This document shows, piece by piece, positions 45,269 through 54,619 of a stretch of DNA of 64,000 nt. The translations under genes and the position numbers were made by a program. The number at the start of each line of letters is the position of its first letter. The first letter of the stretch is position 1. The DNA is from Pseudoxanthomonas sp. YR558. GTDB taxonomy: Bacteria; Pseudomonadota; Gammaproteobacteria; Xanthomonadales; Xanthomonadaceae. The stretch lies in assembly GCF_900116385.1 (NCBI RefSeq), contig NZ_FPCI01000001.1:682001-746000 (forward strand), given 5' to 3'. Below the pieces are notes generated by a model. That model ran no database searches and was not told where the DNA came from. It saw only the letters and a program-made list of their open reading frames with translations.

Positions 45269-48010
45269 TCAGCCTCGCTTGAGAGGTTGCTTGCCCGGCC
45301 GTTTGCCTTCGCGATAAAGCCGCACGAAATCGGCATCGTCATCGCTCAAGGTCTTGGGATCCGCCGCCAGCAGCGGCGCGACGTACTGCCGGTACAGCGG
45401 CTCGGCCTCCGCCTTTCGCCCCAGTTCGCCGTAAGTATCGATCAGGTTCCAGGCGGCGATGCGCGTTTCCAGGTCGGTTTCACCCAGGACCCGCCGGCGC
45501 AGCTCGAACAGCCGCTGGTACTCCGGCAGCGCCTCCGGAATACGGCCCAGCACGCGCAGCGCTTCGGCACGGATGACCATCGTGATCTGCGCCTGCGGGT
45601 GCTTTTCGCCGAGCGTCTTCAACGCCAGCGGCTGCACGTCGCCCAACAGACGCAGCGCCGCTTCCGGCTGGCCGGCATTGAGCAGCGTGCCGGCATGGTT
45701 GACCAGGATCGACAGCGTGTCCGGATGCGCGGCGCCCTGGGTACGGCTGCGCGCGGTGATCACCTGCTCTTCCAGCGGCAGTGCCGCGGCGAAGTCGTCG
45801 AGCCTCGCGTACGCCGTCGCCAGGTTCAGGCGGGTGCGCACCGTCTGCGGATGATCGCGACCGAGCACGCGCTCGCGCGCGGCAAGCACGTCCTGCAATG
45901 CCGGAACCGCGGCTTTCACCGACGTCTCGTCGCCGCCATCGATCATCATCGTGGCCAGCGTGCTGCGCGCCTGCAGGGTGATGGGATGCTCGCTGCCCAG
46001 CTTGGTGGTGTAGCGCGTCGTGAGGTCGCGCTGCATCGCGATCGCCGCTTCCTTCTCGCGATTCATGATGCGCAGGACGGCCAGGTTGCCCATCGCGGAC
46101 AGGGTTTCGTCGTCGTCCGGCCCCAGCGTCGCGGTCCGCAGCGCCACCACTTTCTCCATGTTGGCGCGCGCCTCGGGTAGTTCGCCCAGGTTGCGCTGGA
46201 CGGCGGCGAGGTTGTTGGTGGCCTCCAGCGTGGCGGGATCGCGCTCGCCGACGCTGGCGAGCAGGCGCTCCTGCACGGCCTGCACGACGCCCTTGGCACG
46301 CGGGCGATCGCCACGTGCAGAGATGACCTGCGCCTGCGCCAGCTCCAGCTTGACCCGCACGCGGTCGTTCACCGGCAGCGCGAACGCGCGAGGCAGCGCC
46401 TTCTGCAACACGGTCTCGGCCTGGTCGATGTGCGCCCCCTCCAGCAGCGCCTGCACCTGTTCGTTGCGTGCGCGCAGCGTCTCCGGTGCACCCTCGCCCA
46501 ACGCAACCGCGCGGTGTTCGGCGACCTGACCGAAATGCTCTGCCGCCTTGTCGTAACGTCCGATGGCGGCATACACGCGCGCGACCGATTCACGCAGGCT
46601 GGCGGCCACGTCGGGCTGGTCGGCGAAATCGCGAGCGATGGCCGCTTCTGCATTGGCGAGCAACTGGCGGTCCACCAGGTCGCGCGCCAAGTCGCCGGTA
46701 CTCGCCTTCGCCAGCGTCGCGCCGAACGCGGACGCGGCGCCCGGGTCCACGCTCGTCACCTGACGGACCAGCCCTTCGGACAAGCCCACGCCCATGGTCT
46801 CGATATCGATGCCTTCCAGCATCGACTGCTGGAAGGCCGCGACCTTCTCCAGTTCCGCGCTGCGCGATTCGGCCACCGCACGCTGCGCGCGCGCCTGTTG
46901 CAGGCCATACAGCGAAAGCCCCAGGCCACCGAACAGCGCGAGCAACACCACCGCGGCGGCGGCCGCCGCCGTGCGATGGCGGCGCAGGAACTTGCGCGCC
47001 GCGTACGCACGGCTAGGCGGTACGGCATGCACCACGCGGCCATCGAGATAGCGCTGGAGGTCGTCCGCCAGCGCGGCCACCGAGCCGTAGCGCGCTTCGC
47101 GATCGTGTTGCATCGCCTTGAGCACGATCCAATCGAGATCGCCGCGCAGGCGGTCGCGCATGCCGGCCGGCGAGAGCCGGCGTTCGTCGGCAAACTGGCG
47201 TGCCTGCTCCACCGGCAATGCCGCCAATCGCGACGAAGGCGCCACGGCGGTGGGCGTATCCGCCGCCCAGGTCTCGCCGACTGCATCCGGGCGCACGCCG
47301 GTAATCAGTTCGTAAAGCACCACGCCCAGCGAATAGACGTCGCTGCGCGTGTCCACCTGGTGCGCGTCGCCATGCGCCTGTTCCGGACTCATGTATTCGG
47401 GCGTGCCGGCACGCTCGAGCGCCGCCTCGCCCGCCAGCGAGGCCGCCATCGCGATACCGAAATCGATGATCTTCGGCACGGGCCGGCCATCCAGCGTGTC
47501 GACCAACAGGTTGCCTGGCTTCAGGTCGCGGTGGACCACGCCCTTGTGGTGGGCGTGCTGCACGCCTTCGCAGACGCGGATGAACAACCCCACGCGCTCG
47601 TCCAGCGACAGACGCTGTTCGCGGCAATAGCGCGTGATCGGGCTACCCTCGATCAGCTCCATCGCGAAGAACGGAAAGCCTTCCTCGGTGGCGCCGGCGT
47701 CGTAGATCTGCGCAATGGCGGGGTGGCGCATCTGCGCCAATACCTGCCGTTCGACTTCGAAATGGGCCAGGTGGCGTGCCTGCAGTTTCTGCGCGCGCAG
47801 CAGCTTCAACGCTACCTCGCGGCGGACGGGTTCGAGCTGCGCGGCGCGATAGACCTCGCCCATGCCACCGCGGCCGAGCAGGCCTTCGATGCGATAGCGG
47901 CCCAGCCGCGCGCCGGGCGCCAGCGTGCCGTCGGGCGCGGTCGGTGCGTCCTGCAGGCGCGTGGCCAGCTGCTCGGTGGGCGCGAGGTCGTCGTACGGTT
48001 GCGATGTCAT
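45269..48010 (-). CDS. Serine/threonine protein kinase with TPR sensor region
   Basis: A 913-aa membrane kinase. The kinase domain spans about 38-320: GRGGMGEVYRA (48-58), K69, HRDLKPGNLL with D161, DFGIA with D183, and TPEYMSPEQAHGD. One membrane helix is at about 347-369. The remaining 540 residues are helical tetratricopeptide-like repeats, for example ALRLLGDVQPLALKTLGEKHP and ARANMEKVVALRTATLG, expected on the periplasmic side. Start ATG 48010 is preferred over 48037. It is divergent from an FHA-GGDEF gene, and FHA domains bind phospho-threonine, so the two may be kinase and target. Confidence 0.9.
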   Translation of the reverse strand: MTSQPYDDLAPTEQLATRLQDAPTAPDGTLAPGARLGRYRIEGLLGRGGMGEVYRAAQLEPVRREVALKLLRAQKLQARHLAHFEVERQVLAQMRHPAIAQIYDAGATEEGFPFFAMELIEGSPITRYCREQRLSLDERVGLFIRVCEGVQHAHHKGVVHRDLKPGNLLVDTLDGRPVPKIIDFGIAMAASLAGEAALERAGTPEYMSPEQAHGDAHQVDTRSDVYSLGVVLYELITGVRPDAVGETWAADTPTAVAPSSRLAALPVEQARQFADERRLSPAGMRDRLRGDLDWIVLKAMQHDREARYGSVAALADDLQRYLDGRVVHAVPPSRAYAARKFLRRHRTAAAAAAVVLLALFGGLGLSLYGLQQARAQRAVAESRSAELEKVAAFQQSMLEGIDIETMGVGLSEGLVRQVTSVDPGAASAFGATLAKASTGDLARDLVDRQLLANAEAAIARDFADQPDVAASLRESVARVYAAIGRYDKAAEHFGQVAEHRAVALGEGAPETLRARNEQVQALLEGAHIDQAETVLQKALPRAFALPVNDRVRVKLELAQAQVISARGDRPRAKGVVQAVQERLLASVGERDPATLEATNNLAAVQRNLGELPEARANMEKVVALRTATLGPDDDETLSAMGNLAVLRIMNREKEAAIAMQRDLTTRYTTKLGSEHPITLQARSTLATMMIDGGDETSVKAAVPALQDVLAARERVLGRDHPQTVRTRLNLATAYARLDDFAAALPLEEQVITARSRTQGAAHPDTLSILVNHAGTLLNAGQPEAALRLLGDVQPLALKTLGEKHPQAQITMVIRAEALRVLGRIPEALPEYQRLFELRRRVLGETDLETRIAAWNLIDTYGELGRKAEAEPLYRQYVAPLLAADPKTLSDDDADFVRLYREGKRPGKQPLKRG

Positions 48011-48105
48011 GCCACTATCCCCGGTGGGCGACGCCATGGTACTGGAAGCCTGTCGCCGCCGGCCGATCCGGTACACTCCCGGACGCATCCGCCTTCCGCG
48101 CTCGC

Positions 48106-49002
48106 ATGTCCCGGGACCCCCAAGACCCGCATACCACGCTCCGGACCGTCCTCAGCGACGGCCCGCGCCCGCTGTCGCCCCGCTCCGCCTGCGTGGTGGT
48201 GATCCAGGGCGAAGGCCTGGGCCGGCGCGCGGACATCGGCGACCAGCGGGTGGTCGTGGGCCGTTCGCAGGAAGCCGACCTGCATATCCCGCACAACAGC
48301 GTGTCGCGCCTGCATTGCGAAATCTGGCGCGATGGCGAGACCTACCGCGTCCGCGACCTCGGCGCCACCAACACCACGCGCTTGAACGATGCACCCGTGC
48401 AGGAAGCCGCGCTGGCCGACGGCGATCACCTGACGCTGGGCGAAAGCATCCTCAAGTTCATCAGCCACAGCAGCGTGGAAGCGCACTACCACGAAGAGAT
48501 CTACCAACTGGCCACCCACGATGCGCTGACGGAGATGTACAACCGCCGGCATTTCATCGAGACGGTGGAGAGAGAGATCGCGCGCGCGATGCGCCACCAC
48601 CGCGCATTGACGATGTGCATCATCGACGTGGACCTGTTCAAGCCGATCAATGACCGCTACGGTCATATTTCCGGCGACCATGTGCTGAAACAGATCGCGG
48701 GGCTGGTGCGCCGGCACGTTCGCAACGACGATGCCGCCGCGCGCATCGGCGGCGAGGAGTTCGCGGTACTGCTGCCGGAATGCGGACCCGAAGCCGCCTA
48801 CGGCTTCGCTGAGCGCCTGCGCGAAGCGGTAGAAGCGGTAGTGTTCCGGCCTGGCGGCGAAGCGCAGCGCATCACCGTGAGTATCGGCATCGCCTCGCTG
48901 ACACCCGAGCGCGACACCTGCAGCCGGATGATGGCGGCGGCCGATGCCGCGCTGTACCGCGCCAAGAGCGAAGGCCGCAACCGGGTCTGCATCGAACCCT
49001 GA
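48106..49002 (+). CDS. FHA-GGDEF diguanylate cyclase
   Basis: A 298-aa protein: an N-terminal FHA domain (about 27-115; VVVGRSQEADLHIPHNSVSR LHCEI region) and a C-terminal GGDEF domain. The active site reads GGEEF at about 215-219, and RNDD five residues earlier is the RxxD inhibitory site, so an active, product-inhibited cyclase is expected. It could be switched by phospho-threonine binding. The divergent kinase gene lies 95 bp away. Confidence 0.92.
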   Translation: MSRDPQDPHTTLRTVLSDGPRPLSPRSACVVVIQGEGLGRRADIGDQRVVVGRSQEADLHIPHNSVSRLHCEIWRDGETYRVRDLGATNTTRLNDAPVQEAALADGDHLTLGESILKFISHSSVEAHYHEEIYQLATHDALTEMYNRRHFIETVEREIARAMRHHRALTMCIIDVDLFKPINDRYGHISGDHVLKQIAGLVRRHVRNDDAAARIGGEEFAVLLPECGPEAAYGFAERLREAVEAVVFRPGGEAQRITVSIGIASLTPERDTCSRMMAAADAALYRAKSEGRNRVCIEP

Positions 49003-49015
49003 CGGGCAAACAGGG

Positions 49016-49957
49016 TCAGCCGCCCAGCCGCTCCACGCCATATCCCGCTGCCCGCCACGCGTCGATGCCACCGCGCAGCGGCAGCACGTCGCGGAAACCC
49101 GCCGCACGCAGGCGCCCCGCCATCCAGGCCGCCGACACTTCGTCCGGGCAGGCGCAGTAGATGACGATCTTCCCCTCGCGCGGATAGGTGGCGAGGATGC
49201 CGTCGAGCTGGCGCTCGTCGGCGAAGATCGCGCCGGGGATGACGTAGGGATCCACATCGCGGAAGCCGGGCGCGCGGATGTCGAACACGACGGGCGACGC
49301 GCCGGCGCGCACCAGCGCGTCGAGCGCCGGCGGATCGATGCGGGCGGACTCCAGCGATTTCAGCAAGGTACGCCGACGCCACCACCGCCAGCCGACGTAA
49401 GCGACCAGCGCGGCGATGATCAGGACGACGGCGCCCGTGCCCAGTTGCGACAGCGCATCGATGACGCGCTCCACCTGATCGGCGAACAACACGCCCAGCC
49501 CCAGTCCCAATGCGGCCCACAACGCGGCCCCCAGGCCGTCGTAGCGCAGGAAACGCGGCAGGCCCGCCTGCATCGCGCCGGCCAGTGGCACGGAGACCAT
49601 CGACAGGCCGGGAATGAACTTCGCCACCGACAGGATGCGGATGCCGAAGCGTCCGTAGAATCGTTCGGTGCGCTTCATGCAGGTGTCGCGCGACAGCGAC
49701 AACCGGCACAGCGACTGCAGCGTGCGGTTGCCGTAGCGGCGACCGGCGTAGAACCACACGCTGTCGCCGATCAGCGAGGCCAGCACCGACACCCCGAGCA
49801 CGCCGACCAGCGGCAGCCACAGCGGATCGGCGTGCAGCGCCAGGCCGGCGCCGACCAGGATCAGCGTGGGCATCGCAGGCACGGGCAGGCCCAGCGACAA
49901 CGCCAGCACGTTGGCGAACACCAGCAGCACGCCGTAGCGGTCGATCAGTTCCTGCAT
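49016..49957 (-). CDS. DedA (SNARE-associated) membrane protein fused to a rhodanese domain
   Basis: A 313-aa fusion. Residues 1-200 form a DedA-type membrane protein (LSLGLPVPAMPTLILVGAGL, GDSVWFYAGRRYGNRTL, RILSVAKFIPGLSMVSVPLAGA). After a basic linker (WRWWRRRTLL), residues about 205-313 form a rhodanese domain with VVFDIRAPGFRDVDP and active-site loop YCACPDEVSAA. DedA proteins act in lipid flipping and envelope homeostasis; the joined rhodanese suggests a sulfur or redox link. Start ATG 49957 has GGGGA upstream. Confidence 0.88.
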   Translation of the reverse strand: MQELIDRYGVLLVFANVLALSLGLPVPAMPTLILVGAGLALHADPLWLPLVGVLGVSVLASLIGDSVWFYAGRRYGNRTLQSLCRLSLSRDTCMKRTERFYGRFGIRILSVAKFIPGLSMVSVPLAGAMQAGLPRFLRYDGLGAALWAALGLGLGVLFADQVERVIDALSQLGTGAVVLIIAALVAYVGWRWWRRRTLLKSLESARIDPPALDALVRAGASPVVFDIRAPGFRDVDPYVIPGAIFADERQLDGILATYPREGKIVIYCACPDEVSAAWMAGRLRAAGFRDVLPLRGGIDAWRAAGYGVERLGG

Positions 49958-50343
49958 TGCGATCCCCGGTGAGTCCACGTCGCTTTCCGCGCCGTGGGTC
50001 GGCATGTTCGACCTCGTGCGCGTCATCGGCAAGGCGTGGCCCTGCAACGATCCGTTGCCGGGCAGGATCGCGCACGCCTGTACCACCCGCCCGCGCGCCG
50101 GCCCTGCTGCGCTGCATGATCCGGGGCCGCGTCGAGGTGCCGCCGAACGCGCCGGAAGGGGGGCATTCCGGCCAATGCAGGGGGCGTGCGCAGCCAAACC
50201 CGCGCCCCTCACGCCGGCTTAATCCCTCCGCCGGCGTACGGGTCGACCATCCGCCGCTGTACGGTCGCCGCCCCCACGCGTGCCGCACGCCAAGGCAGTC
50301 CATCCCGTTGAACGTCCACAGACTCTCGCCGGAGGATCCGATC
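49958..50343. other. Gene-free 386-bp region
   Basis: This divergent gap lies between the DedA-rhodanese gene and the pectinacetylesterase-like gene. An 8-bp perfect inverted repeat ACGCCGGC/GCCGGCGT with an 11-nt centre is at 50211-50237. GGAGGAT just before 50344 is the ribosome-binding site of the next gene. I see no RNA gene or convincing promoter. Confidence 0.5.
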
Positions 50344-51759
50344 ATGGTTGCACCCGTACGACCCGCCCGCCTGCCCCTCATCCTGGCCACCGCCGGGCTC
50401 ACCCTGATGGTGGCGGCGCCCTTGAAGGCCGAAGAAGGCGATTACAGCTTCTGGCAAACCCTGGTGAACCTGGTGTCGCCGCCCAAGGCCGACAACAAGG
50501 TCACCGCCGCGCAGCGCACCGGCAACTATCCGCTGCTGTCGAATCCGTCCGGCTTCAACGACGGCTTCCAGCCCGGCCGCTACGACGCGTGGCAAACCAT
50601 CCAGTTGGCAGCATCGACCGGTGCGGTATGCGGCGACGGCTCGCCGTTCAAGTTCTTCGTCAACCGCGTGGCCGATACGCGCAACACCATCATCTACATG
50701 GAAGGCGGCGGCGCGTGCTGGGACTACGCCAGCTGCACGGGTCAGAGCGGCATCCGCGGCGCGCGCAATCCCAACGGCATTCCCGACGACTACATGAGCC
50801 TGCTGAATCCAGGTGCCAGCCTGGTCAGCCCGTTCGTCACCCGCGTCAGCCCGTTCGATGCGGTGAAGACGCAGGGTTGGAACATGGTCTACGTGCCCTA
50901 CTGCACCGGCGACATCTACAGCGGCGACCGCGTGGCGGTGTACGCCGACCCCAGCGGCCAGGCCGCGCCGCTCGTGTGGCACCACAACGGCGCGCGCAAC
51001 GTGCGCGCGGTAGCGAGTTGGCTGAAGGACAACCTGCCGCGGCCGACGCAGATGTTGTCCACCGGCTGCAGCGCCGGCGGCGCCGGCAGTCTGACCAGCT
51101 ACCACCCGCTGCGTCGCGACCTCGCGCCCACGCGCAGCTTCCTGATCGACGATTCCGGCCCGATCTTCCCGACCCTGAAGAACGGCAATCCGGTGGATTA
51201 CCCGTCGCAACCCTTGATGGCGCTGATCCGCAGCGCCTGGGGCCTGGACCAGCCGAACGGCCCGCTGCCCTACCTCGCCAGCGGCCTGCCGCAGTTCGAC
51301 CTCAACGAACTCGGCAGCCTGTACCCGGCGCTCTCCAGCAAGTACGCGAACGACCGCCTCGGCCATACGCACTTCTGGAAGGACCTCAACTATTCCTCGT
51401 ACTCGTACGAGCGCTTCTATCCCGACATCGCCAACGCGCCCGACCAGGCGACCAAGGAAGCGCGCATCCACGCACGCTGGAACACCGACACGGCACGCCT
51501 GCGCGACCGCCTGAACACGCTGAACAACTTCGGCGGCTATTTCCCGCAGTACCGCGCGCTCAACGAGAGCCACTGCACCACCATCGTCGACTTCAAGAAT
51601 GTCGACGTGCAGGCGCAGAACCTGGAGCTGAAGCACTTCATCGACAGCGTGCTCGATGGCCAGGGCAAGGTGATCGATGCCAGCGAGCAGGACGACAAGG
51701 CGGACAAGGCCAAGCCGTTCAACCCGCTCTACTGGCTGATCGACCAACTGCTGGGTTAA
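50344..51759 (+). CDS. Pectinacetylesterase-family exported hydrolase
   Basis: A 471-aa protein with a signal peptide ending near APLKAEE. IIYMEGGGACWDYASC, YVPYCTGDIYSGD and the nucleophile segment STGCSAGGAGSL are the marks of the pectinacetylesterase/Notum family of carboxylesterases. The C-terminus is hydrophilic and Lys/Asp-rich (DASEQDDKADKAKP). Substrate is not necessarily pectin; the bacterial members act on several acylated polymers. GGAGGAT precedes the ATG. The 201-aa gene follows 54 bp later. Confidence 0.82.
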   Translation: MVAPVRPARLPLILATAGLTLMVAAPLKAEEGDYSFWQTLVNLVSPPKADNKVTAAQRTGNYPLLSNPSGFNDGFQPGRYDAWQTIQLAASTGAVCGDGSPFKFFVNRVADTRNTIIYMEGGGACWDYASCTGQSGIRGARNPNGIPDDYMSLLNPGASLVSPFVTRVSPFDAVKTQGWNMVYVPYCTGDIYSGDRVAVYADPSGQAAPLVWHHNGARNVRAVASWLKDNLPRPTQMLSTGCSAGGAGSLTSYHPLRRDLAPTRSFLIDDSGPIFPTLKNGNPVDYPSQPLMALIRSAWGLDQPNGPLPYLASGLPQFDLNELGSLYPALSSKYANDRLGHTHFWKDLNYSSYSYERFYPDIANAPDQATKEARIHARWNTDTARLRDRLNTLNNFGGYFPQYRALNESHCTTIVDFKNVDVQAQNLELKHFIDSVLDGQGKVIDASEQDDKADKAKPFNPLYWLIDQLLG

Positions 51760-51813
51760 GGGGACCGTCGTGGGCCGTCGCCCTGCGGCGGCCCACGCGA
51801 CCCGGAGGAACGC

Positions 51814-52419
51814 ATGAAACATCCGCTCGCTTGGGCCCTGGTTCTCGCCACCGCAGCCGGAGGCGCGCTGTGGTGGCAATCGCACGCCACGCGCTCACCG
51901 CCCTCGCCTGCCGTGGCGGATGCGACGCCATCCGCATCGCTGGCCGTAGCCGGCCTGCAGGCGACACCGCAGGCGAAGGAGCATCGGGAACGCGAGCGCT
52001 TCGAAGCTGACGCGAAGGATTTCTTCGCCCGCGCATCCTCCCTGCGCCCGGTGGAACGCAACGAACGGGCCGAGGCGTTGTCGCGCCAGATCGATCACTA
52101 CGAAGGCCATGGAGGGCTATCCGCAGGCGAAGCCGTCCTGCTGCGCACCGCGCTGGTCAAGGCGACGGTGGAGGATCCCGCTCGACAGGTCGAAGAAGTC
52201 GCCGCGATCGCCGACCGCTACCGCACGCATGCCGACCAACGCATGGCGGCGTTCGCGGCCCAGCAGCGCAGCGATCCGCGCTTCCAGGCCTACAAGACGC
52301 GCGAGGCGCAGGTCGTCGCCGAGGTGATGGCGATGACGTCGGTGCCAGCCGGCCTCACCCGCGACCAGTACCTGCGCCAGCGACTGCAAGAGGAGCGCGA
52401 GCGGGCTTACGCGCCGTAG
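51814..52419 (+). CDS. Exported helical protein of unknown function
   Basis: A 201-aa protein with one N-terminal hydrophobic segment (MKHPLAWALVLATAAGGALW) acting as signal or anchor. The rest is charged and helical (KEHRERERFEADAKDFFARA, QRLQEERERAYAP). GGAGGAACGC gives a good ribosome-binding site. It follows the esterase-like gene and might be an accessory or folding partner, as anchored helical chaperones are for some lipases, but none of the lipase-chaperone signature motifs is seen. Confidence 0.65.
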   Translation: MKHPLAWALVLATAAGGALWWQSHATRSPPSPAVADATPSASLAVAGLQATPQAKEHRERERFEADAKDFFARASSLRPVERNERAEALSRQIDHYEGHGGLSAGEAVLLRTALVKATVEDPARQVEEVAAIADRYRTHADQRMAAFAAQQRSDPRFQAYKTREAQVVAEVMAMTSVPAGLTRDQYLRQRLQEERERAYAP

Positions 52420-52431
52420 CGACCGCTCCTT

Positions 52432-52460
52432 TGTAGGAGCGACGTGAGTCGCGACCGCAC
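52432..52460 (+). repeat. REP unit, direct copy
   Basis: TGTAGGAGCGACGTGAGTCG followed by CGACCGCAC. Its inverted mate at 52551-52579 differs at one base of 29; the two are 90 bp apart, a typical REP doublet. Confidence 0.9.
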
Positions 52461-52550
52461 GTCATCCTTCGCGACATGCCTGCGGCACGCCCAAAGCAAC
52501 TTCCCCGTGCTGATATCGCGCGATCATGGGGCAATCGGAGAGGTTCGTTC

Positions 52551-52579
52551 GTGCGGTCGCGACTTACGTCGCTCCTACA
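52551..52579 (-). repeat. REP unit, inverted copy
   Basis: On the minus strand TGTAGGAGCGACGTAAGTCG followed by CGACCGCAC. It pairs with the unit at 52432-52460 and nearly matches the unit at 811-838. Confidence 0.9.
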
Positions 52580-52594
52580 GAAGGCGGAGTGCGC

Positions 52595-53284
52595 CTAGCG
52601 AATCTGCCATGGCCGTTCGCGGATGCGGTAGAGCACCAGATAGACGCCAGACACCCATGCGATGCCCGCGGCCCAGCCGCCGAGGATGTCGGATGGATAG
52701 TGCACGCCCAGGTAGATGCGCGACGCACCCACCGTCAACGCGAACAGCGCCGCCAGCGCCACGGCCAACCAACGCCAGCGGGTATGCCAGCACAGCAGCA
52801 CGACCACCATCGCCAGCGTCGCCGACCCCATCGCATGCCCGCTGGGGAAACTGAAGGTGTGCTCGGGCGCGATGGATTCCCACAGGGTGGGCCGGTCGCG
52901 CTGGAAGAACTGCTTCGTCGCCAGGTTCAGCAGCGCCGATCCCGCGAACGAGGCACCGGCGAACGTGGCTTCGCGCCAGCGCCGCGCGACCAGCAGGCCG
53001 ATCGTCAGCGCGATGTCGACCGGCACCACGCCCCACTGGTAGCCGATCGCCGACATGAAGACGAAGAAGCGGTCCAGCGCCGGCCCGGCAAGCGCGTGCG
53101 CGCGCCACAGCAGCGGATCGTCGAAATAGAAGACTTCCAGCTCGTGGACTTCGTCGGCGAGTTCGACGAACAGCCACAGCGGCGCCAGCAGGCACAGGAA
53201 CAGCAGCACCAGGCGGCCGCCATGCTCGCGCAGCAGGCTGGCGATGAAGCGTCCGCCTTGCGCCAGCCTGTCAGCCGGTGACAC
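52595..53284 (-). CDS. PAP2-family membrane phosphatase
   Basis: A 229-aa inner-membrane phosphatase with about six hydrophobic segments. The three PAP2 motifs are [17 protein letters not shown] and [12 protein letters not shown]. It would act on lipid phosphates such as undecaprenyl diphosphate or phosphatidic acid. GTG at 53284 is the start and lies inside the 3' end of ispG (14-bp overlap), so the two genes are coupled. Undecaprenyl phosphate recycling would fit beside an isoprenoid gene. Confidence 0.87.
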   Translation of the reverse strand: MSPADRLAQGGRFIASLLREHGGRLVLLFLCLLAPLWLFVELADEVHELEVFYFDDPLLWRAHALAGPALDRFFVFMSAIGYQWGVVPVDIALTIGLLVARRWREATFAGASFAGSALLNLATKQFFQRDRPTLWESIAPEHTFSFPSGHAMGSATLAMVVVLLCWHTRWRWLAVALAALFALTVGASRIYLGVHYPSDILGGWAAGIAWVSGVYLVLYRIRERPWQIR

Positions 53285-54536
53285 GCGCGTACTTGGCCTC
53301 GACGTAATCGTCGATCAGCGCGACGAACTCGTGGGCGATGTTTTCGCCACGCAGGGTGATCTTCTTCTCGCCGTCGACGAACACCGGCGCAGCCGGCGCC
53401 TCGCCCGTGCCCGGCAACGAAATGCCGATGTTGGCGTGGCGCGATTCGCCGGGCCCGTTGACCACGCAGCCCATCACGGCCAGCGTCATGTTCTCGGCGC
53501 CCGGATGCGTGACCTTCCACTCCGGCATCTTGCCGCGCACATGCTCCTGCACGACCTTGGCCAGTTCCTGGAAAAACTCGGACGTGGTGCGGCCGCAACC
53601 GGGACACGCGGTGACCATGGGCGTGAAGGCACGCAGGCCGGTGGTCTGCAGCAGTTCCTGCGCGACGATCACTTCCTGCGTGCGCGACTGGCCGGGTTCC
53701 GGCGTCAGCGAAATGCGGATGGTGTCGCCGATGCCTTCCTGCAGCAGCACGGCCAGCGCGGCGCTCGACGCCACGATACCCTTGCTGCCGATGCCGGCTT
53801 CCGTCAGGCCCAGGTGCAGGGCGAAATCGGTGCGGGCCGCCATGTCGCGGTACACCGCGATCAGCTCCTGTACGCCGCTGACCTTGGCCGACAGCACGAT
53901 GCGATCACGCGGCAGGCCGATCTCGACGGCGCGTTCGGCCGAATCCACCGCCGAGCGGATCAGCGCCTCGCGCAGTACGCGGCCGGCGTCCCACGGGATG
54001 TCGCGCGTGTGGTTCTCGTCCATCAGCTGCGCCGCGAGCGCCTGGTCCAGCGAGCCCCAGTTGGCGCCGATGCGGACCGGCTTGCCGTAGCGGATCGCGA
54101 ATTCGATCAGCTGGGCGAACTGGGTGTCCTTCTTCTTGCCGAAGCCGACATTGCCCGGATTGATGCGGTACTTGGCCAGTGCTTCCGCACAGGCCGGCTC
54201 GCCCGCCAGCAGCTGGTGGCCGTTGTAGTGGAAGTCGCCGATCAGGGGCACCGTGATGCCCATCATCTCGAGCTTCTCGCGGATGCGCGGGATGGCGGCG
54301 GCGGACTCGGGATTGTTGACGGTCAACCGGACCATCTCCGAGCCGGCGCGCCAGAGTTCGGCGACCTGCTTCACGCTGCCGGCGATGTCGGCCGTGTCGG
54401 TGTTGGTCATCGACTGCACCACCACCGGGCGGCCACCGCCGACGACGGCGTTGCCGATCTGGACGGCCTGGGTGATGCGGCGCGGCCAGGGCGCGGCGTC
54501 GGTGGGGGGCGTGGGGCGGGTGACGGCGTCGTGCAT
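53271..54536 (-). CDS. ispG: 4-hydroxy-3-methylbut-2-en-1-yl diphosphate synthase
   Basis: A 421-aa [4Fe-4S] enzyme of the MEP isoprenoid pathway. [14 protein letters not shown] is near the N-terminus, RINPGNVG in the barrel, and the cluster ligands lie in CPGCGRT and [14 protein letters not shown]. Start ATG 54536 ([16 protein letters not shown]) is preferred to an in-frame ATG nine codons upstream. It is followed on the same strand by an overlapping PAP2 phosphatase gene and is divergent from regB. Confidence 0.97.
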   Translation of the reverse strand: MHDAVTRPTPPTDAAPWPRRITQAVQIGNAVVGGGRPVVVQSMTNTDTADIAGSVKQVAELWRAGSEMVRLTVNNPESAAAIPRIREKLEMMGITVPLIGDFHYNGHQLLAGEPACAEALAKYRINPGNVGFGKKKDTQFAQLIEFAIRYGKPVRIGANWGSLDQALAAQLMDENHTRDIPWDAGRVLREALIRSAVDSAERAVEIGLPRDRIVLSAKVSGVQELIAVYRDMAARTDFALHLGLTEAGIGSKGIVASSAALAVLLQEGIGDTIRISLTPEPGQSRTQEVIVAQELLQTTGLRAFTPMVTACPGCGRTTSEFFQELAKVVQEHVRGKMPEWKVTHPGAENMTLAVMGCVVNGPGESRHANIGISLPGTGEAPAAPVFVDGEKKITLRGENIAHEFVALIDDYVEAKYARVTG

Positions 54537-54619
54537 GCCGCCATTGTAGCGTGGGCACCCCACCGGCCTGCGACGTCATGCCGCAGGCCACGTGCGCGAG
54601 CTTGCTCTAGCATGTACCG

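Noticed and set aside
52432..52579. REP doublet read as a CRISPR array
   Set aside because: Only two units, in inverted orientation, 90 bp apart, with no cas genes.
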